Notes under the pieces: generated by a model
Seen by the model: only the letters and a program-made list of their open reading frames with translations
Database searches by the model: none
Told to the model about the DNA's origin: nothing
From: Cladophialophora immunda
Taxonomy: Eukaryota; Ascomycota; Eurotiomycetes; Chaetothyriales; Herpotrichiellaceae
Length of the DNA stretch: 64,000 bases
Direction of reading: 5' to 3'
Assembly: GCF_000835495.1 (NCBI RefSeq)
Contig: NW_015622542.1
Location: 3,370,485 to 3,434,484 of the forward strand
Program-made: the position numbers and the translations under genes
In this document: positions 12,969 through 23,644 of the stretch, one piece after another
Layout of the letters: each line of letters starts with the position of its first letter
Position numbering within the stretch: position 1 is the first letter of the stretch

Positions 12969-13689
12969 NNNNNNNNNNNNNNNNNNNNNNNNNNNNNNNN
13001 NNNNNNNNNNNNNNNNNNNNNNNNNNNNNNNNNNNNNNNNNNNNNNNNNNNNNNNNNNNNNNNNNNNNNNNNNNNNNNNNNNNNNNNNNNNNNNNNNNNN
13101 NNNNNNNNNNNNNNNNNNNNNNNNNNNNNNNNNNNNNNNNNNNNNNNNNNNNNNNNNNNNNNNNNNNNNNNNNNNNNNNNNNNNNNNNNNNNNNNNNNNN
13201 NNNNNNNNNNNNNNNNNNNNNNNNNNNNNNNNNNNNNNNNNNNNNNNNNNNNNNNNNNNNNNNNNNNNNNNNNNNNNNNNNNNNNNNNNNNNNNNNNNNN
13301 NNNNNNNNNNNNNNNNNNNNNNNNNNNNNNNNNNNNNNNNNNNNNNNNNNNNNNNNNNNNNNNNNNNNNNNNNNNNNNNNNNNNNNNNNNNNNNNNNNNN
13401 NNNNNNNNNNNNNNNNNNNNNNNNNNNNNNNNNNNNNNNNNNNNNNNNNNNNNNNNNNNNNNNNNNNNNNNNNNNNNNNNNNNNNNNNNNNNNNNNNNNN
13501 NNNNNNNNNNNNNNNNNNNNNNNNNNNNNNNNNNNNNNNNNNNNNNNNNNNNNNNNNNNNNNNNNNNNNNNNNNNNNNNNNNNNNNNNNNNNNNNNNNNN
13601 NNNNNNNNNNNNNNNNNNNNNNNNNNNNNNNNNNNNNNNNNNNNNNNNNNNNNNNNNNNNNNNNNNNNNNNNNNNNNNNNNNNNNNNNN
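12969..13689. other. Assembly gap (721 N)
   Basis: All bases are N from 12969 to 13689. Any reading frame drawn through it is artificial. The gap length may be an estimate. Confidence 0.99.
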
Positions 13690-13804
13690 AATTATGACAG
13701 AAGACATGGCAGACCAGCAATCTTCTATAGAATCTGCGCCTAGTCCTGCTGCCAACCTATCTCTACCGCCATTTCTAGCCTATTCACAGGCACAGTCGCA
13801 ACTG

Positions 13805-13864
13805 CAGATTGGCACGCAGATTGGCACGCAGATTGGCACGCAGATAGGCCCTCAGATAGGGCCC
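13805..13864 (+). repeat. 12-bp tandem repeat, five units
   Basis: Three exact copies of CAGATTGGCACG followed by two degenerate copies (CAGATAGG...). The period is a multiple of three and the plus-strand frame stays open through it, encoding repeats of QIGT then QIGP. This supports a coding origin for the right flank of the gap. Confidence 0.85.
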
Positions 13865-14050
13865 TATTCTCAAGGCACACAGGCCTATTGGGCGTCAAAT
13901 CAGGCAGGTTTTTATGCCTCCTGAAGGGTCAACCACGAACTAGTTTACTAGGAAAACGCTAATAAACTAGCTCCTTGGCTCCCAGGAACTTTGGAAAGAT
14001 TACATCTATAATACTGAAATAAACAGGTCAGGAATGTGACGCTGTATTTA

Positions 14051-14061
14051 TGAAATCTATT
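14051..14061. repeat. Right copy of the 11-bp direct repeat
   Basis: Exact copy of TGAAATCTATT at 12726-12736; see the candidate mobile-element entry. Confidence 0.35.
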
Positions 14062-14712
14062 TTCACAACACTGACGACCAGTGCCTGCACGCGAAACTGC
14101 GGAATGACCCCGATTGGGCTTAGCTCGCTCTCTAGCCCTTTCCGACCTCCGACATCAAATTGGTGCACGTGCGTGCACGTGGTCGCATATACTTCGTCGC
14201 GTCCTCTACAACACCTTGCAGTTTTGATCCAGCTGTATTTCTAGACTCAAGTCAGGCAATCGCGGATGATTCTTGGCTGGCCCTCCAACAGCAGATATCT
14301 CCATGAAGTGGATTTCTTGAACATCACCAACATATCGTGTCCCAATACCTGTACCGTTCACCCGCAAGGCTGTGACAGTGACAACAGCGATGAACAACCC
14401 CCAGCAACCATCCCAACTATCGAACTATTTGCATCCAGAATGTCGCGTTATAGCCACATTCGATATCGAATGCTTTATGTCCTATCCACCACTTTTGATG
14501 TTGTTGTACAAATGGCCCCTCCTGCAAACGCCACATGGATAGTTCCCAAACCATGTTCCCGCCCTTTGGAAGTCTGGCTGTTGACCAGAACCTTAAATTA
14601 TCCCCCGCATAAGACCTGGCCTTGGGCATAATGGTCATGCCCATCGTCTGCATCTGACATGCCTCAAATAAAAAGCCTGAGATTTGCCTTTATGGCTTGT
14701 TGTGCCCCCTCA
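14062..14712. other. Intergenic region
   Basis: 3' flank of the hypothetical gene that ends at 14713. Minus-strand frames at 14206-14397 and 14417-14653 lack motifs and splice context. Nothing else supported. Confidence 0.45.
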
Positions 14713-15897
14713 CTAGAGGCTGGGCCAGGTGCGCCTCGATTCTCGCTCCATGTCGTCCCGCGTCCTCTTCCGCCCAACATGGCCTGGGTGGGAGAGAAAT
14801 GTGTCGATGGTGGAGTCACAATGGCTCAGGCGTCGTTGGGGACTATCCAGCAACTCCCTTTGTCGGATCAGGACCTGTAGCAACAACTGCACCATCTCTT
14901 CCGCCCGTCTGCGCCGGTCGTTGACCGACTGCACTACCCTTCCAGCCATTTCATGAGCGTAGATGGCTGTCCAGAGCTGATCGTCCTTGCCCGGCCCTTT
15001 GCCAGACTGGATTCTCGTTTTCTTTTCAGCCTTTGCATGGTCTGTACCACATTCTGCCGCCAGATCAGGGCACCGGCGATGACTTTCCATTTGAGACTCT
15101 CGATGACGGTCCCGCCTGTCATTCTCGGCGAGTCGGTGTGCCTCGTCAGCCTCTTGTCTTTTCTTCTTCTTGGCCATCGACTCTGGGTCGAGTTCTTCCA
15201 CTCCTTGCGTCTCTCCGGCGGGAGCTGTCTTCGCTATCTTGCGAGGTTTCGACACGCGCTCGCCGTAAAGTTCCCGACACTCGTCGCGGCGGAAGAAACC
15301 ATCGACCAATTCATCCAGGGATTTGCCGGCGATCCGGTCTTCTATGCGTTTGCTGAACTTGTTCGTCGGAGAGGTAGGCTTGAACCAGCCCTGATCATAG
15401 GCTGGCTTAATTGCAGAGTCATGGAGCAGCTCCTGGGCTAAATCAAAAGCAGCGACGAACTTCGGTTCTGGCTCGTTGAGAAGTGTCCGGAGCTGCCCAA
15501 TGCCGGCATCGACATCCGTGTCGACATCTGTGTCCGTTGAGCACACAGATGAGGAACCTCTGACAGTAGGAGGAGGAGTTAAGAGTTGTTCGTGGGCTGG
15601 AAGAGCAGAGGTAGACTCGTCTTCCGCATTATAGAGTGGTGGTAGAATTGGACCTTTGCAAGGCAGAGAATGGTCCAAAAGAAAATGGTCAACACTCAGG
15701 ATGGGAAGGCTATTAGAACGAGGCGGTTTGGATTCTGGACCGAACAAACGTGGAGGTGGAGGTGGAGGCGGAGGCGGAGGCAAAAGACGCGCTGCCAATT
15801 CTCTCCCCAGTAAGTCAGTGATGCTGGGCAACGAAACCATGTTCTGAGATGCACAACCCATCCGCTCTGGCTTTGTGGCGTTGCTTGCAGCCTGCAT
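14713..15897 (-). CDS. Hypothetical protein with polyproline run and coiled-coil-like basic C-terminal half
   Basis: Single exon, 394 aa, ATG at 15897. Residues about 39-49 form an unbroken polyproline tract (coded by a GGNGGN repeat at about 15749-15781). The middle third is Ser/Thr/Asp-rich and disordered. Residues about 235-345 are highly charged (KKKKRQEADEAHRLAENDRRDR) and likely helical, ending in a short basic tail (GRKRTRDD). The composition suggests a nuclear or scaffold protein, but I recognise no domain. An intron near residue 265 is possible because another frame there is also basic and open. The gene call is therefore less certain at its 3' end. Confidence 0.6.
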   Translation of the reverse strand: MQAASNATKPERMGCASQNMVSLPSITDLLGRELAARLLPPPPPPPPPPRLFGPESKPPRSNSLPILSVDHFLLDHSLPCKGPILPPLYNAEDESTSALPAHEQLLTPPPTVRGSSSVCSTDTDVDTDVDAGIGQLRTLLNEPEPKFVAAFDLAQELLHDSAIKPAYDQGWFKPTSPTNKFSKRIEDRIAGKSLDELVDGFFRRDECRELYGERVSKPRKIAKTAPAGETQGVEELDPESMAKKKKRQEADEAHRLAENDRRDRHRESQMESHRRCPDLAAECGTDHAKAEKKTRIQSGKGPGKDDQLWTAIYAHEMAGRVVQSVNDRRRRAEEMVQLLLQVLIRQRELLDSPQRRLSHCDSTIDTFLSHPGHVGRKRTRDDMERESRRTWPSL

Positions 15898-17424
15898 GCT
15901 AACAGTCAGATAGGGAACACCTGTCCGGGGATAGTTGAACTGACCATGGTTCCAAGTAACGCAGAGCCGACAGAGATATGTTCAATTGGTAATAACGAAG
16001 TCGAGTATCAAAGGGGTTTCGCCTCACAATGTCCACAGAAGCACCGACCAAAGTGCGGCAAATCCTGAAACAGCAGGAGAAAGAACCGGATCAGAGAGAG
16101 ACATGTTTGGACGAGGCGGCCCTGCCAGGTCGGCTGAATATGTACCTCAGCAGCTTCACACCCCTAGGCTGATGGAGGTGATATAGCAAGCAAAATATAG
16201 CGCATGGATCATTCCCCACCTCACCATTTGCTTTGCAGGCCGTCTCTCTGGCTCCTAGATGCGCGCCTGCATTCAGCCATTCAATGAGAGAAAGAGGTAT
16301 CCTCATCGAGCTAGACGCGGGCGGGGAAAGGGGATTCTTTTGGAGGGACACCAACCTGTCAAATCCAACCCCGGGGTGGTCTGCTCCATGGAAAGTAGGA
16401 GAGAAGTCTCCCCCTTGATAGGTTTGATGTTGTGGAGCACTGCAAAGCCCGAATTGGATCAAGAAGGGCTTCAGGCTGGTGCAACAGTTCACTAAGTTAG
16501 CCAGTTGGTTCTGAAATAACCAAATCGACAGACATGTGCGAGCTTTGTGGACGGGGGCGTTCTTCCAATTCGCTTATCGACCAGAATGCCCATGGCACTT
16601 GCCTGCGATCTCCCTTACCAAGGGTCGTGTAGTAGAGAGAGATCGATCGTGCTTGTTGGCCCCCAGGCAGTCGGGTTTCCCCAGCCTCATCTACCACAGG
16701 GCGAGTCAACGAAAACGAGCGTCAGCCGCAAAGCGAAGCAACCGTGATGCCATGATGCATGCGTTCACCCACACCAGTGCTGACATCTCTTCGGATCACC
16801 TTTCCTCTGGGGTTTTCGGACACGATGGGCATCTCGATCGTGGCAAATGCCCGCCATCGAGAGTGATGGGTTAGCGACATCGGTAGATAGAATCCCTGTG
16901 CCAAGAACGTAAGCTCAGATTCCAGTTGCCAGATGTGCCAGGGTGCCAGGTTCCACCCTTGAGAGAGTCTCAGGCGCGATCCACATAGTCGCTTGTCACC
17001 CAGACCTTTTGACAGCCGCCCTAAACCGTCCTCGACTGCTCGCGCGCACCAAGGGCGCTGTCACGGGATGCCCTTGTCGGGATTCTGCCAAAGCTTTCTG
17101 CAAGGGATCAGTCCAAGGGGAGTAGCGGTCGGGTCTCGTCATGTATATTACATTGATAACATATGTGGTGCAAGTCCAGTATAAAACGTTGGAGTAGTAT
17201 ATATAAGGCCGATATCGAGGGGGAGTTTTCCTTGTCTTCCGAAACCAGCCCTTCGTCTTCCGAGCATCAACCCATGTCTTCATAATTTCGAATTAATAAA
17301 TGTTCAGCTGCCAACTATTGTCGTTTGGTGTCAAGTCCCCCACTCGAGAGCATCCAGAATCGAAGCGCCACCCATGCTTGTATCATAGGATGGGATGTCA
17401 CCCGGGGCGGCCCACAGCACTTGG
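15898..17424. other. Intergenic region
   Basis: About 1.5 kb between the start of one minus-strand gene and the end of the next. An AT-rich block at about 17140-17210 is the only visible feature. No supported gene. Confidence 0.5.
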
Positions 17425-20190
17425 CTACTCGTCGGCTCTCCCTTCTAAGAGCTTCCTTGATTCGTCCAGTCTCCTCCTGAGCACCTTTGCAGCACGCACT
17501 TCGTGTTTCCTTTCCGACCGCAGGATCTCATTGCAGACGCCCCCCACAGCTCGCAAGAGATCAAGGACGAGATCCTTGTCGACGCTCGAAAAGGTCACCG
17601 ACCCCGGTCCTTCGCCGACCTTGAATTCGGGGTCTGCTAGTTTGATCAGACTCTCCATTAGGATCTCAGTATTGGCGGGGTGGTCGACTGGCACCTCATT
17701 TGACACACTAGTCGGACCGAATGCTCTTGGAGTGGGAAAAGAGGCATTTGGTGAGTGGACAGGAGGGGTCGGGATGCCGTTAGAAACTATACTCCCTTGC
17801 GTCTGAATTTGTCGCGGAGATCTCATTTGACCTTGTCGAGCTCGTCCACTCATGGGAGGTGTTGGCCACACGGTAGCTGTATTTTCGCGTTTTGGACTCA
17901 TTGGTGTTTGGGAAAACCCCGTCCCATTGCCCCAGGTGAGAATCTCGGTCGGCATCCCATCCTCGGCATCGTCTTCGCCACCACCTCCCCCCTCAGTCGC
18001 CGTCGCAAAAGTGGCGACAGTTGAAACAGAGTCCATACTATTGCTTCGGGCCGCCTTCATCCACGGTTTCGGGGGTGTCGCAAGCGGAGTGGGATTGGGC
18101 GGAGTCCCAGGCTTGAGGAAGCTCTCTTGGATCGGGGTGTTTGCGGCTTCTTCTGTTTCTGTTTCCTCAAGCTGAGTTTCCGTGTCATCTTCGTCAATTG
18201 TCGGTGTGTCCTGGTTCATGCGTGTCGTTGTTACACTGCTGCGATCACTCTCGCTAGGAGTTTCACTTCTAGTACCCGTCCCAGTATAATTTCCCAACGC
18301 ACTATGAAGGAACATATTCTCATAGTCGAAAGCATCCAATCGGTCCTCGTGACGTTCTGCGGCGCCCTCGGTAGGAAGCAGATGTTCGGGGATCTCGGGG
18401 ACGTCGGGCTCGAGGTCCTGCAAGCTCTCCTCCAGAACTTCATTTAGGTATATTTGCTCTTCTTCCGAAGCCGCAATGGGTTCGTCATCGTCAAAGTCTT
18501 GTGCTGCATCTTCGTACAGCGATTCTTGAAGCACTGAATTTGACTTTTCCAGAGGCTCCGGCTGCAGATGGATCGACTTGTGGAGACTTGGGGTGTTCTT
18601 GTCCGTCCTGGCTTCACTCACAAAGCTAGAATCTTTGGTTGCCGGAACTTCGACGTTGAGTAACGTTTGTGCCTGCGGCGTAACTGGTGCCACATGGAAG
18701 TCCAGCGGCTTCTTCTGTCGTGATGGGCTCCACCCCATCCCAGCATTCGTGTTAATCGGGCTGCCTGTCTCTCTGTACTCTGGGGCACTCGTGTACCACT
18801 GCTCAGGGCTCTGCGCACTCGCAAAGGGACTGGGCGTTCTCATGCTCTGCAAACTCTTTCTCCTCAGGCTGTCGGCCTGTGCTTTGTCCTTCAGGTCGGA
18901 AATTTTGGCCTGCAGATTCGACATCTGTTCTCGAATTTCTTTGGTAGACCGGTTTGACATCGCCGATGAAGAGCGAGCAACAGCCGTGGGGGGACTGCTT
19001 GTGACCACCGAAATATCTTCTTTAGACACGGCTGCTAAGGTGTTGATGCCCAGGCCTCGCGGGGCTGGCGTCTCTGGGGATGTCTCGGTCGTGGTTGGAG
19101 GACTTTCTTCCTCCTTCAACACCCGCAACGGCGAATTGAAGCTGCGATTACTCGCCGGCGAATATGGGCCGCCCCTGGCAGATGGCGAGTGAAGCAGTTG
19201 TTGGGGAGATTCTTGTCGGCGTCCATATTCCAAGGCGCTTGCAGATCTGACTTCGGGAATCATGGAAAGGCGCTTCAGTCCCGAGCTACCTGCCGTCGTA
19301 TCACTACCGCCTCTAGCGTGTGCCACAGAGTTATTTCTGTTGACAAGATGAAGTGGTCTGGGCTTTCGCTGGCTTGCACCGGCCAAAGAAATGGACCGGT
19401 ATAATCCACCGGCCGGCTGGTGAAGTTCGTTCATATTTGGCGAGGATCTCGACGATAAAAGGATGCTGTGACGGGCTTTACTGAGGTTATCCTCCATATG
19501 TGTCAGTCGCTTCCTGGCATGCTCCAGAATTCTCTCTGCTCGTTCGTTGAGCAAAGCCATCTCATCTTCCGCGTTAGTCGTAATCGTGCTATTCCTCTTG
19601 CTGTCAGGTTCCTCAATCTCTTCGTCTGGAACCTTCGCCACGTCTGCAGCCAGTCTTCCGTTCATGATCTTGGAGGTATCGAAGTCCTCCCAATTACCCA
19701 GATCGGAGCCATTGCTCGAGGAGGATTGAGTGCTTAACCTCCGGGTCGCATGCACAAAAGGGCCCGCGGGAGACGGCGAAGGAGGATCTGACATGAGTGG
19801 GCTCTCGGTCCGCCGACTTTTCTTCGATTTCGGGGTTTCCTCCTCTCCAATGTCGCTCAGGGGTGCCCCGTGTTCGTAGCCGTAGTAGTTGGTATTGATC
19901 GGGGGGACAGCCCTCGAGGGCATTCTAATGGTTGTCGCAATCCCCAGCTCAACTCCGGGCTCAATCTCAGGTGGAGAAGAACCCAGCGACACTGCAGAAT
20001 CTGGACGGACGGGCAGCGGAGAAGAGTGTAAGATCGGCGAAGACGCACGTGGACTGGGACTCGAGTCGAGGTGAGGCTGATACGGCAAGATCATGTCGGG
20101 ATTTGTCAAGGTCGGCGACGGAGGGACTTCCTGTGTAAACAGGTCGTGCGGGATGGCGGGAGGGATAGGGTGGGCGTGCGCATTCGCCAT
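17425..20190 (-). CDS. Large Ser/Thr/Pro-rich hypothetical protein with two short coiled-coil segments
   Basis: Single exon of 921 aa, ATG at 20190. Most of the protein is low-complexity Ser/Pro/Thr and likely disordered, with many S/T-P motifs that could be phosphorylation sites. Two structured-looking stretches stand out: residues about 210-245 (EMALLNERAERILEHARKRL) and about 415-450 (REQMSNLQAKISDLKDKAQA), both heptad-like. The C-terminal 70 residues (SVDKDLVLDLLRAVGGVCNE onward) look like a compact helical bundle and end in a basic helix. Acidic patches lie at about 560-590 and 660-690. No catalytic motif. The layout is compatible with a polarity, septation or cytoskeletal scaffold, but that is inference. 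It shares a divergent promoter with the acetyltransferase gene. Confidence 0.8.
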   Translation of the reverse strand: MANAHAHPIPPAIPHDLFTQEVPPSPTLTNPDMILPYQPHLDSSPSPRASSPILHSSPLPVRPDSAVSLGSSPPEIEPGVELGIATTIRMPSRAVPPINTNYYGYEHGAPLSDIGEEETPKSKKSRRTESPLMSDPPSPSPAGPFVHATRRLSTQSSSSNGSDLGNWEDFDTSKIMNGRLAADVAKVPDEEIEEPDSKRNSTITTNAEDEMALLNERAERILEHARKRLTHMEDNLSKARHSILLSSRSSPNMNELHQPAGGLYRSISLAGASQRKPRPLHLVNRNNSVAHARGGSDTTAGSSGLKRLSMIPEVRSASALEYGRRQESPQQLLHSPSARGGPYSPASNRSFNSPLRVLKEEESPPTTTETSPETPAPRGLGINTLAAVSKEDISVVTSSPPTAVARSSSAMSNRSTKEIREQMSNLQAKISDLKDKAQADSLRRKSLQSMRTPSPFASAQSPEQWYTSAPEYRETGSPINTNAGMGWSPSRQKKPLDFHVAPVTPQAQTLLNVEVPATKDSSFVSEARTDKNTPSLHKSIHLQPEPLEKSNSVLQESLYEDAAQDFDDDEPIAASEEEQIYLNEVLEESLQDLEPDVPEIPEHLLPTEGAAERHEDRLDAFDYENMFLHSALGNYTGTGTRSETPSESDRSSVTTTRMNQDTPTIDEDDTETQLEETETEEAANTPIQESFLKPGTPPNPTPLATPPKPWMKAARSNSMDSVSTVATFATATEGGGGGEDDAEDGMPTEILTWGNGTGFSQTPMSPKRENTATVWPTPPMSGRARQGQMRSPRQIQTQGSIVSNGIPTPPVHSPNASFPTPRAFGPTSVSNEVPVDHPANTEILMESLIKLADPEFKVGEGPGSVTFSSVDKDLVLDLLRAVGGVCNEILRSERKHEVRAAKVLRRRLDESRKLLEGRADE

Positions 20191-21222
20191 GGTGGCCGAC
20201 TTCGAATCAACGAGCTAGACGGCTGACCCTGACAGAATGCGACGGCGCGAAGACGACGAGCTGCTGGCTAAGAAGACAGCACCAAGTCCCAGGGCAATAT
20301 CGTCAACGCATTCGTGCGGTTACGGGGAGTAGAGCGAGGTCGTGGTGGGTGTTGCGGAGGGAGCAGATATTCTCAATGCGACATTGGCAGCCAAATAGAA
20401 GCTCAGTGGTGGAAGAGATATGCCAGACGCAGGACAGCAAGAAACTTGGGAAACAGGATCTGCACTCCCAAGCCCTAACCCCCCGGGCTCGTCAGATTGT
20501 TGGACAAGGGGGTTTCGCAAGTGGCAGAGGAGTGAGAGCAGTAGTTCACCAGGCTGTCGCCGAACCAGAGATGGAGAATTGAGTGCGGGCTCCGGGACGA
20601 GGAGTTTTGATGGCGCACAAGCCCAGGGCCACACAAGCGAAGGGGAAAAAAGGGAGTGGAAACAAGGCCAGCTGCAATCCTAACTGGCTACCTCCCCTGC
20701 AGCAGCGCCAACGACGCCAACGACGCCCCGAATCTTCAGCAACCCGCCCAACGGGGAGCGGCCCTGTTGGAGCCTGGTGAGCCTGTCAGCTGCGCCCGCT
20801 GAGCTCAGAGCCTGCAGAGCCTGCAGAGCCCGCCTAGGCGCGAAAGTCTCGAAGCAGACAAGACGTGATCGTCTGAACCTTCGCTCACCTGACATGGCAT
20901 CCCATCCACTTCGCATCCCACATGCTGCACGTAAAGGGAAGCGAAGCAATTTCGGCCCCCGCGTCCCCCCATGGTCCATCAACTTCGTCATCCTCGAAAG
21001 CAGCAAGAAGGTAAGGCAATCAAGTCCCTGCGATTGTCGACGATGGCCAACCAAGCGCTGACGAAGGCGACGCAAGAGTAGTTTCAAGTGAGGATCGAGT
21101 TTCAGGCTTCTTGGAGGCCGGCAGAGCAGCTTTTTTCTTCTTCTTCTTCTTCTTCTTCTTCTAAACTTGCCTGGACCCCGGACGCAGGGGACGCCCTCCC
21201 CATAAATAAACAACTCTCAGGA
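20191..21222. other. Divergent promoter region
   Basis: About 1 kb between divergently transcribed genes. It contains a TTC microsatellite next to the rightward gene. Open frames here have no motif support. Confidence 0.5.
21133..21163. repeat. (TTC)n microsatellite upstream of the acetyltransferase
   Basis: About nine TTC units, ending about 60 bases before the ATG at 21223. Pyrimidine tracts are common in fungal core promoters and leaders. Confidence 0.85.
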
Positions 21223-21967
21223 ATGCCAGCCTTCGTTCTCGTCCCTGCCTCACCTTCCGATCTCGAGGAAGTAGCCCGCGTCCAGTTCGCCGCCTGCGCC
21301 TCCGACCATGGGTTTCCCGTCATCTTCCCCAAAGGAGCCACCTTGACCTCCATCACCCATTTTGTGCATGCGTACGAAAACGACCTGGAGAACGACCCGA
21401 GCTGCCACCTGATGGTGGTCAAGGAGGCCATGTCCGGCGAGATCGCGAGCTTTGCCGTCTGGCATTTCTACCCTCCCAAAAGCCAAGAGGAGGTCGAGCA
21501 GGAGATGCTGATGCGTGACTTCCCGCTCCCCGACGACGCTGTCAAGGAACTGGGGAGTCGCTTGGCCCACAATAGCATCAGGAAACGCCATGAAGTCGTG
21601 GCATCCGCCATCGGGACGGAGAAGCCCTATGTGTGTAAGCCATTCTCACCCTCCCCATCTCTCTCTCTCTCTCTCTCTTTCTCTCTCGGACACTTGGTCG
21701 TCGAATTGACTTTGTGGCAAAGATCTCGCCGCGGTCGGTACCAGCCCGAAATACCAGAAGCAAGGCGCTGCATCTCTTTTGGTCCAGTGGGGTCTGGAGC
21801 GAGCGGATGACCGAGGGCTGCCAGCCTACGTCGAGAGTGCTCCGGCGGCGTTACGACTCTACGAGAAGCATGGCTTCAAGGAAGTTTGCAAACTACCCCT
21901 GGAGATGTCACCGTGGAAGGAAGGGGAATATTTGAATGTATGCATGGTTCGACAGCCTCCAAGCTGA
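21223..21967 (+). CDS. GNAT-family N-acetyltransferase
   Basis: Two exons, 21223-21634 and 21723-21967, 218 aa. The splice joins GT(T) to AT to make the Tyr of PYVYLAAVGTSPKYQKQGAA, the beta4/motif A region with the acetyl-CoA binding Q-x-x-G-x-A loop. Motif B follows as ESAPAALRLYEKHGFKEV. The N-terminal third (FVLVPASPSDLEEVARVQFA) is the usual first strand and helix of the fold. The start ATG at 21223 was preferred to longer frames because homologous GNAT proteins begin directly with this strand. The family transfers acetyl from acetyl-CoA to an amine; the substrate here is unknown, and proteins of this type in moulds are often linked to small-molecule or polyamine acetylation. The intron contains a long CT repeat. 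Confidence 0.88.
21659..21687. repeat. (CT)n microsatellite inside the acetyltransferase intron
   Basis: Near-perfect CT dinucleotide run within the 88-base intron 21635-21722. It supplies an extended polypyrimidine stretch between donor and acceptor. Confidence 0.85.
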
Positions 21968-22021
21968 ATATGTTTTGACCCCCCGACGCCATCCGCATGC
22001 CGCTTTGATCTTCACTGGCCT

Positions 22022-23644
22022 CTATTCTGCCCGTAATTTGGCCCTAACCATCAAGGGTCCCTGCTTCTCCCCTATTCCCACGCTCTCCACGATCAATTCC
22101 TCGGTAGGATCCAGGACCTCAAGGTCGTATCGACGCCAGACAGCTGTCAATACTTTGACGATGCTCATCGTCGCCACGTTCCTGCCTATACATGCTCTAT
22201 GGCCAGCACCAAAAGGCGCGAGGTCATTAGGAGACAGTGGCTTTGACGGATCAAGCCATCGCTCAGGCCTGAAGACGTCGTGGTCGATGCCCCAGACAGA
22301 AGCATTGTGGTGCAGCACGTGGTTGACCATCGAGACGTTCGTCTAGAAGAGGACACATCAGCGGGAAGTTCTCAATCTTGGACATTCTCGAAACCTACCC
22401 CAGGGGGAACGTAGATGCCATCAATCACTGCACCCTCGGGATCACACACGATCCGCGGTAACGGCATGTTGAAAACCGGTGACATCCGGAAATTCTCTCG
22501 GATGCAGGCCGTGGCGTAGGGGAGCTGCGCTTCCAATCCAGAATATGCCGGCAAGGAGTCCCCAGCTGTGGCTTGGAGGGGCACACATGCCGTGATCTCC
22601 TCTGTGAGCTTCTCTGCCGCGGACTTGTTGTGCAACAGGTGGTAGAAGAGTAGAGTCAAGGTGCCCGACGTCGTGTGTGAGCCCGCGACCAGGAACGCAA
22701 ATGCCTCTGAACTGATTGCCATCTCCGTCAAGCGTTCACCGGTTTCGGGGTCCTTTGCGCGGATCAGCCTGGTCAAGATGCTGTGCTTGTCACTGGTCTT
22801 CTCTCGGGCCATTTCGGTGCCGACGCAGGATGATGTCTGGTCCCTCAGCGCTTTCCTGCTCCTCAGGAGAGTTTGCAGCCACGGCAGCGGGACATAGTTT
22901 GCCAGTCTCATGCTGTATGGCAGCAAGGACGGGAGCATGCCGAACAGGCAGCCCAGGAAGATGTGCTCGTTGATCGGCGGCAGTTTCGACGGGTCTTGGG
23001 CCTCTTGAGATCCAAAGTCCGCGTGGAAGGCCAACTCCCCCATGACATCGTACGCATAGTACCCGATGAGATTCTTCAGATCAAACGGTTTCGCGCCCTG
23101 TGCGGCAATGGCGTTGATGAGGTTGTTGAGGTGGCGGTTGAAGATGGACTCCATCTGCGACAGGGAGGCGATGGAGAAGCTGTGCGCCATCTGACGACGC
23201 CTCTTCGCGTGCAGCTGCCCCGTCTTCATTAGCATTTTGACGGCGGGGGAAACATTACAACGCCCGCTCGAGGCGACTGCGACTACGACTCACCTCTTCG
23301 TCACGGGTGCCAAATGAGTTTGGGTGGAAAGCCGTGAACCCGTCGTACATGTTGCTCTTGATGAACCGCCGCCCGCCCTTGTAGACCTCGTCAAGGATCT
23401 CGACGCTCTGGAAGCTCAGCTCGTTCGGCGCCACTCGTACGACCGGCCCATACTTCTCGTGTACCGTCACCATGGTGTCCGGCAACCGCTTGGTCCACAG
23501 GTGGTAGACCCTCCATAGATCCGTGTGTGCGGCCCAGAACGGCCCGGGGAATTTTCTCAGGGGGTGGAAGAAGTGATTGCGTACAAACGAGGCGAGGAGG
23601 AGGATGCCCGGTAACACCAGGACGAGGAGATAGACTGGGAACAT
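22022..23644 (-). CDS. Cytochrome P450 monooxygenase
   Basis: Three exons, 23644-23294, 23223-22399, 22342-22022; 498 aa. The N-terminus is a membrane anchor (MFPVYLLVLVLPGILLLASF) followed by a proline-rich hinge KFPGP. I-helix oxygen-binding motif AGSHTTSGT, K-helix ExxR in RENFRM, FRPERWL (PERF region), and the heme-binding loop FGAGHRACIGRN with the axial Cys. All diagnostic parts are intact, so it should be a functional ER-bound microsomal P450 needing an NADPH-P450 reductase. The second splice joins VPPG to TNVSMVNH. The family type resembles fungal P450s of secondary metabolism or detoxification, but no backbone synthase lies nearby, so a stand-alone role is more likely. The start ATG at 23644 is the first Met before the anchor. 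Confidence 0.95.

Larger units (their letters stand above)
12737..14050. mobile_element. Possible mobile-element remnant interrupted by an assembly gap
   Basis: The segment between the two 11-bp repeats is more AT-rich than its surroundings on the left flank and includes 721 unknown bases. On the right of the gap a frame stays open on the plus strand to a TGA at 13922-13924 and is Gln/Pro/Ser-rich with a short tandem repeat, as in disordered tails of some fungal transposases. No transposase catalytic motif, terminal inverted repeat or LTR can be seen in the visible parts. The gap itself suggests a repeat that the assembler could not resolve. Type of element unknown. Confidence 0.3.

Noticed and set aside
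12790..13924. Long frames through the N block on both strands
   Set aside because: They are open only because unknown bases cannot give a stop.
14206..14653. Two minus-strand frames right of the gap
   Set aside because: No motif, weak starts, no splice link between them.
15656..15847. Glycine-run plus-strand frame
   Set aside because: Antisense of the polyproline tract.
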